9,699 nt of DNA from Candidatus Falkowiibacteriota bacterium (GTDB lineage Bacteria; Patescibacteriota; Patescibacteriia; Patescibacteriales; GWC2-42-12). Position numbers and translations under genes: made by a program. Positions 6,037 through 9,699 of the stretch are shown in pieces. The stretch is from positions 9,776-19,474 of the forward strand of contig JACQYU010000031.1 of the NCBI GenBank assembly GCA_016208065.1, read 5' to 3'. The notes under the pieces were generated by a model, which ran no database searches, had not been told where the DNA came from, and saw only the letters and a list, made by a program, of their open reading frames with translations. Position 1 is the stretch's first letter. The number at the start of each line of letters is the position of its first letter.

Positions 6037-9000
6037 TTAGAAGCTCTGGGAAGTGGTCATGTCCTTTAACAAGAAGCCGTTGGTCCAGTCAGATGTAGCG
6101 GTCGTATGAGCGCTAGCTGATCTGTCTGACCAGATGTTGCCTTCAGCGGCAGCATAGCCGCCGTCAGCGCCAGCCGTAAAGGCGTTGGTAGTCGCGCCTA
6201 CGCTAGCATCTTGTTTGAACGAAACCGAGATGGAATCGCCAGAATCGCCAAAGCCGGTTACCGTGCCTCTGACTTCGTAAATCTTAGCGGTGGTACCGAT
6301 AGTCAAGACATTATTGTCTGTACCGCTGCCCGCTTGGGCCGTACCATCCAATAAGCTTACGTTGCCGCTTGAAGCATTCGCGGTTGGGTCAACCGGAGTG
6401 GTGGTTAACTGGTTTGAAGCATTCGGATCATACAAATACATCTGCGTCACATCACAGCCGCTGGTTACAACGTTAAAGGCCAGCTGTTTGATGTCAATAT
6501 TACCGGCGCTGTCAGCCACAACCGAGAACCTGAACAACTTGGTGGTCGGCGTAGTGCCGGCATCAAGTATGGCAAAGGTCGGTTTGCTCTTTCTATTATA
6601 GAATGAGTTGCCGGTTAAATCGGCTGAACCAACCGTGGTCGCGGAAGTACCGGAATCTCCGGTAGCGTTAAAGCCTTCATTCCAATCTAAGCTAACCTGT
6701 CCGGTAGCGCCTGAACGGCCGTTTGAGGAAAGGCTGGTCATATCAACATAAACGTCGACTGACGCATCTCCGTTAGCCGGCACGTACAAAGTCAAACCGG
6801 TAAAGGTTGCGGTCGCATTGGCTAAGGCCGCGCTGGCGGTAAATACTTGAGTTGATGTCTGATCTACGCCAGCTTTATTCTTGTATTTTACCGATACAGC
6901 GGCGGTCGTGGTAGCAAAGTTGTTTGAAACTTTAAGCTTCAATTTATCAATGGTAAAGCCTTCGTTCGCCGCGCTGAAAGTATACTGCGCCATGTAATTA
7001 CCGGTTGAGCCGGCTAAAACGATAGCCGCGTCAGGCATACTGCCGTTAGTGGCGGTTAAGGTGCCTGAACCGATAGTTATGGTCTGGATAGGAGCGTTGG
7101 TAGCGGAGACTGATTTGCTGGTGCTTAAACCGGAGCCATCAGCATCAGCTTCGGCAATCCAAGTACCGATATTAGCGCCTGATTTTATGTCGCCATATAA
7201 ATCAATTACTTTACCGGCTGAAGCCGCTAAATTAAAGTTGACGCTATAGGAATTGGAAGTTGATAAGCTGGATTTCGCGTCGCCCAGCATCAAACCGGTG
7301 ACATGATCCTTTATATACATTCTGGTAAGTGTGGATGAGCTGTATTCAACGGCGTCCAAATTAATGGTTATTGAGTTTACCGTTACGCCCTCGGCCGCAC
7401 CGGCGCTAACCAAGAATGAACCTAACTTAGCATCATTGGTTCCGGCCACTACGGTCTGATCGCCAAAGCCTGAATACTTGCTTACATTAATCGCGCCTGA
7501 AGTGATATTTAAGGTATAACCAGCAGTATCGGTAGCAGGCCTTGATAGCGTGTTCAAAGATGTCATGCTCTGGACATTTGTGGAACCGGCGCCGACAGTA
7601 ATCGCGACTGTTTCTCCGCCGGAATAGCTGGTAGAAGTAGTGGATTTAATGTCGCCAATAATTTTAACTTTGGCAGTAGTTCCGGCTTTAACTATAAAAG
7701 TTGAACCGAAAGTAAAGTTAACGTCAGCGGCTTGAGTCAAATTTTTGGTAGTGCCAACCTGAACATCATCAACTTTAACCACGCCATTTAATATACCGCC
7801 GCGAGCAGTGGTGACAGTGCCGGCTATAGTAGCCATAACATCTAAATTCTGAACTTTGATATCTTCGCCCGAAGCTGTGAAATCAAAGATGGCTAAAGTA
7901 ACTCCGGTCGCGTCAACCGCTACATCGGTATTTGGAGAAGTTGTCGCTCGGCTGATAGTTAAATCGCCGGCGGCAATTGTCCAGCTGCAGCTTGAAGCCG
8001 GTTTAATAACCGTGAAAGTGCCTGCCGCGTAAGGTTCAACATAAACATTATAGCTGGCATCTTTAACGATTACGTCCTGCTGGTTCTGGAACGAAAGATA
8101 AACAGTTCTGGTTGAACCGCTAACTATATCAGCTCTGACGCTGATGGTTTTTGAACTGCCTTTAGGAATTACCAATGGATTGGCTGATAAATCAAAAGTG
8201 ATTATATTGCCCGATTCCATGGCGGCTACGGTTGAACCGAACTGCGAACCGGAAATCTGCAGTTTGAAATTCTTTAAATCACCGATCTGGATTGAACCAA
8301 CCGCGGTCATTTTCAGTTTTTCAACTTTTAATTCCTGGTTGGTGCTTTGTAAGGTAAAGCGCCAAACCTCCTGGTCAAGAGCCGGGCTAAGTGAAGTAGC
8401 GGCGGCGGCAGGAATGTTATATGAACCGGAAGTAAAGGTTAATTTGCCCAAATCAGTAGCATTGGCGGTTGACATCAAATTGCCGCTCATCGGGAAAGAA
8501 CCGCTTACGGCAGCGCCGTTAGTGGTTACGTCCGTAGCCGCAGCTAAATTAAAGCCAATGGTCTTGCCTGAAGTGGCCGCGTAATACATATCGCCAACCA
8601 AAGTAATGGTCTTGGTTGTGCCTTTGGTAACGGTAAACAAGCCTGAAGCATTGTTAAAGGTTACATAGTTTGAAGAAATGCCTGAACCATCGGTTAATCT
8701 GGTGGCTCCATCATATAGATAGAGATTATCCAAATCGGTGTCCGCGGAAATGCCGGCCCTCTTAAACTTAATATTCTTAACCACTACATCGCCGTCGGCG
8801 GAAGCGGTAAAGTTAACTTTAACAAATGGAACATTGGCTTGGCCGTTGCCGGTTGTCGCGGTAGTATCGGTAATTACGGTGGCCGAAGCCGGGGTGTCCG
8901 AAGCCAAAGCCACGGTTAAACCCGTACCCGCGTTAGCCGTTCCGCCCGCGCCTGACGAAGTGTCAGTTAAGGTACCGACAGCAGCCGCGATAGCAGTGCC

Positions 9001-9639
9001 TTCGGTTGGTTTAGTCAGGGTTGAAGTAATAACATCAGCCCATTTAAATCTGTTGGCCGTAAAGGCTGATTCAGTGGCAATCTTTGAAGCAGTACCGTCA
9101 GCATTGATGTAATATACATCGGCTGAAGTGCCAAACTTCACTAAACTGCCCTGAGGATAAGCTGTAGCGCTGACTACGCTGGTGCTAATCTTATAATTGG
9201 TAAAGAAAGCATCAGACACGTCAATAATTCTCTTATTCCACATGCTGCCATATAAAGCCATTGCTGTAGCTTCATCGGGAATGGCTAATAAATTACCATT
9301 CGCAATTACAGCGTAGACTTTCGGATTAGTAGTGATTTTAACTAATTTAGTGCCTGGTCTAACAGTAACGTTAGCTCCTAGAGGATATGACTCTAACTCG
9401 CTTTGAGGAATAGTCACAACTCCGGAGAAATCACTGTACCAAGAAAAATAAGTTGACTCATTAGGGAAAACATATCTTTTACCATCAGCGGCCAAGTAAT
9501 AAACGGATGAAAGTCCGCTCATCTTGATTAAGTCACCGGCTGAAGCGGCAGCGTTGGTCTCTGGGACCACGACTACGCTCATTGATAGAACGGTGACGAA
9601 AATTACGCCTGCGGCAAAGATTTTCTTAAATCTTTCCAT
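6037..9639 (-). CDS. Large secreted S-layer-like surface protein of Patescibacteria type
   Basis: 1200 residues from the ATG at 9639, which has an AAAGGA ribosome site 10 nt upstream; an in-frame GTG at 9663 lies within a hairpin and is less likely. The signal peptide is residues 1-~31 (MERFKKIF, hydrophobic core, cleavage near TNA-AA). Three imperfect repeats follow at about 36-98, 97-163 and 164-215, with the shared pattern LhKh..hVYY...DG....hP.E..F. The remainder is about six beta-rich modules (roughly 240-390, 398-545, 551-700, 708-858, 860-1010 and 1012-1160). Several contain 'hxVxNhxh' strands and a 'h.KGTTKTIxhxGDh' type strand, as at 339-350, 493-504 and 652-663. It is rich in Ser, Thr, Ala and Gly, with only two Cys (551, 1062). 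It ends with a WSDRSA...TSDWTNGFL motif (1170-1190). No SLH domain, LPXTG or membrane anchor is seen. A role as an abundant cell-envelope or S-layer subunit is inferred from this architecture. Confidence 0.72.
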   Translation of the reverse strand: MERFKKIFAAGVIFVTVLSMSVVVVPETNAAASAGDLIKMSGLSSVYYLAADGKRYVFPNESTYFSWYSDFSGVVTIPQSELESYPLGANVTVRPGTKLVKITTNPKVYAVIANGNLLAIPDEATAMALYGSMWNKRIIDVSDAFFTNYKISTSVVSATAYPQGSLVKFGTSADVYYINADGTASKIATESAFTANRFKWADVITSTLTKPTEGTAIAAAVGTLTDTSSGAGGTANAGTGLTVALASDTPASATVITDTTATTGNGQANVPFVKVNFTASADGDVVVKNIKFKRAGISADTDLDNLYLYDGATRLTDGSGISSNYVTFNNASGLFTVTKGTTKTITLVGDMYYAATSGKTIGFNLAAATDVTTNGAAVSGSFPMSGNLMSTANATDLGKLTFTSGSYNIPAAAATSLSPALDQEVWRFTLQSTNQELKVEKLKMTAVGSIQIGDLKNFKLQISGSQFGSTVAAMESGNIITFDLSANPLVIPKGSSKTISVRADIVSGSTRTVYLSFQNQQDVIVKDASYNVYVEPYAAGTFTVIKPASSCSWTIAAGDLTISRATTSPNTDVAVDATGVTLAIFDFTASGEDIKVQNLDVMATIAGTVTTARGGILNGVVKVDDVQVGTTKNLTQAADVNFTFGSTFIVKAGTTAKVKIIGDIKSTTSTSYSGGETVAITVGAGSTNVQSMTSLNTLSRPATDTAGYTLNITSGAINVSKYSGFGDQTVVAGTNDAKLGSFLVSAGAAEGVTVNSITINLDAVEYSSSTLTRMYIKDHVTGLMLGDAKSSLSTSNSYSVNFNLAASAGKVIDLYGDIKSGANIGTWIAEADADGSGLSTSKSVSATNAPIQTITIGSGTLTATNGSMPDAAIVLAGSTGNYMAQYTFSAANEGFTIDKLKLKVSNNFATTTAAVSVKYKNKAGVDQTSTQVFTASAALANATATFTGLTLYVPANGDASVDVYVDMTSLSSNGRSGATGQVSLDWNEGFNATGDSGTSATTVGSADLTGNSFYNRKSKPTFAILDAGTTPTTKLFRFSVVADSAGNIDIKQLAFNVVTSGCDVTQMYLYDPNASNQLTTTPVDPTANASSGNVSLLDGTAQAGSGTDNNVLTIGTTAKIYEVRGTVTGFGDSGDSISVSFKQDASVGATTNAFTAGADGGYAAAEGNIWSDRSASAHTTATSDWTNGFLLKDMTTSQSF

Positions 9640-9649
9640 AGAAAATTTG

Positions 9650-9655
9650 TCCTTT
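9650..9655 (-). promoter_or_regulatory. Ribosome binding site of the S-layer-like gene
   Basis: AAAGGA on the minus strand, 10 nt before the ATG at 9639. It favours that ATG over the in-frame GTG eight codons upstream, and it lies directly after the leader hairpin, in single-stranded sequence. Confidence 0.6.
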
Positions 9656-9656
9656 A

Positions 9657-9680
9657 CTCCCACACCTAAAAGTGTGGGAG
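9657..9680 (-). promoter_or_regulatory. 5' leader hairpin of the S-layer-like gene
   Basis: CTCCCACAC (9657-9665) and GTGTGGGAG (9672-9680) form a perfect 9-bp stem with a 6-nt A-rich loop. It ends two nucleotides before the AAAGGA ribosome site in the minus-strand transcript. It may protect the 5' end of a highly expressed mRNA or modulate initiation. On the plus strand the hairpin is followed by CTTTCTCGCTTTTT and resembles a weak terminator, but no plus-strand gene is seen to its left for it to serve. Confidence 0.6.
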
Positions 9681-9699
9681 CTTTCTCGCTTTTTAAATT

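Noticed and set aside
6290..9112. Open plus-strand frames of 66-146 codons inside the S-layer-like gene
   Set aside because: They are antisense shadows of a repetitive, Ala/Thr/Val-rich coding sequence, with no domain signal or ribosome site of their own.
9640..9663. GTG start at 9663 for the S-layer-like protein
   Set aside because: The GTG lies in the stem of the leader hairpin and would put the AAAGGA ribosome site inside the coding region; ATG at 9639 gives a normal signal peptide.
9657..9692. Plus-strand intrinsic terminator at the right edge
   Set aside because: The T-tract is interrupted and not directly after the stem, and no plus-strand gene precedes it; a leader hairpin for the minus-strand gene fits better.

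Overview
The window looks like a piece of a Patescibacteria (CPR) genome. The main reason is the large secreted protein at the right end. Its three imperfect N-terminal 'LxKx..VYY..DGxxxxxPxExxF' repeats and its Trp/Asp-rich C-terminus match what I recall of surface-layer-type proteins in that group. AT-rich genes, tight spacing, weak ribosome binding sites and scattered 'GTCATTGCGG' palindromes fit as well. No marker gene is present, so this assignment is an inference and no genus is proposed.

Layout. At the left edge (2-217, + strand) is the tail of a GT4-type glycosyltransferase. It meets, tail to tail with one base between, a minus-strand block read from right to left. In transcription order that block is: a small GIY-YIG nuclease (5512-5805), a membrane-anchored TPR protein (4723-5454), and two large paralogous O-antigen ligase/polymerase-like membrane proteins with C-terminal TPR regions (2455-4638 and 219-2450, 4 bp apart). 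Right of the block, 5806-6036 is non-coding. It holds palindromic repeats, a candidate promoter and a strong intrinsic terminator. The terminator ends the 1200-residue S-layer-like gene (6037-9639, also minus), which has a signal peptide, three N-terminal repeats and about six beta-rich modules. A stable hairpin sits in its leader.

How the parts may work together (inference). The glycosyltransferase and the two Wzy/WaaL/PglL-fold proteins point to building and transferring a cell-surface glycan. The extracytoplasmic TPR domains could bind protein or glycan partners. An abundant Ser/Thr-rich surface protein next door is an obvious candidate acceptor, so the window may be a surface glycosylation locus.

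The most unusual structure is the GIY-YIG gene. It is enclosed by two inverted copies of a roughly 35-40 bp palindromic repeat whose outer ends both read GTCATTGCGG, giving a compact unit of about 400 bp (5466-5864). A related 68 bp repeat (4648-4715) lies just upstream of one ligase gene and has created a spurious upstream ATG. The layout resembles a small mobile or domesticated REP-like element with its own nuclease.
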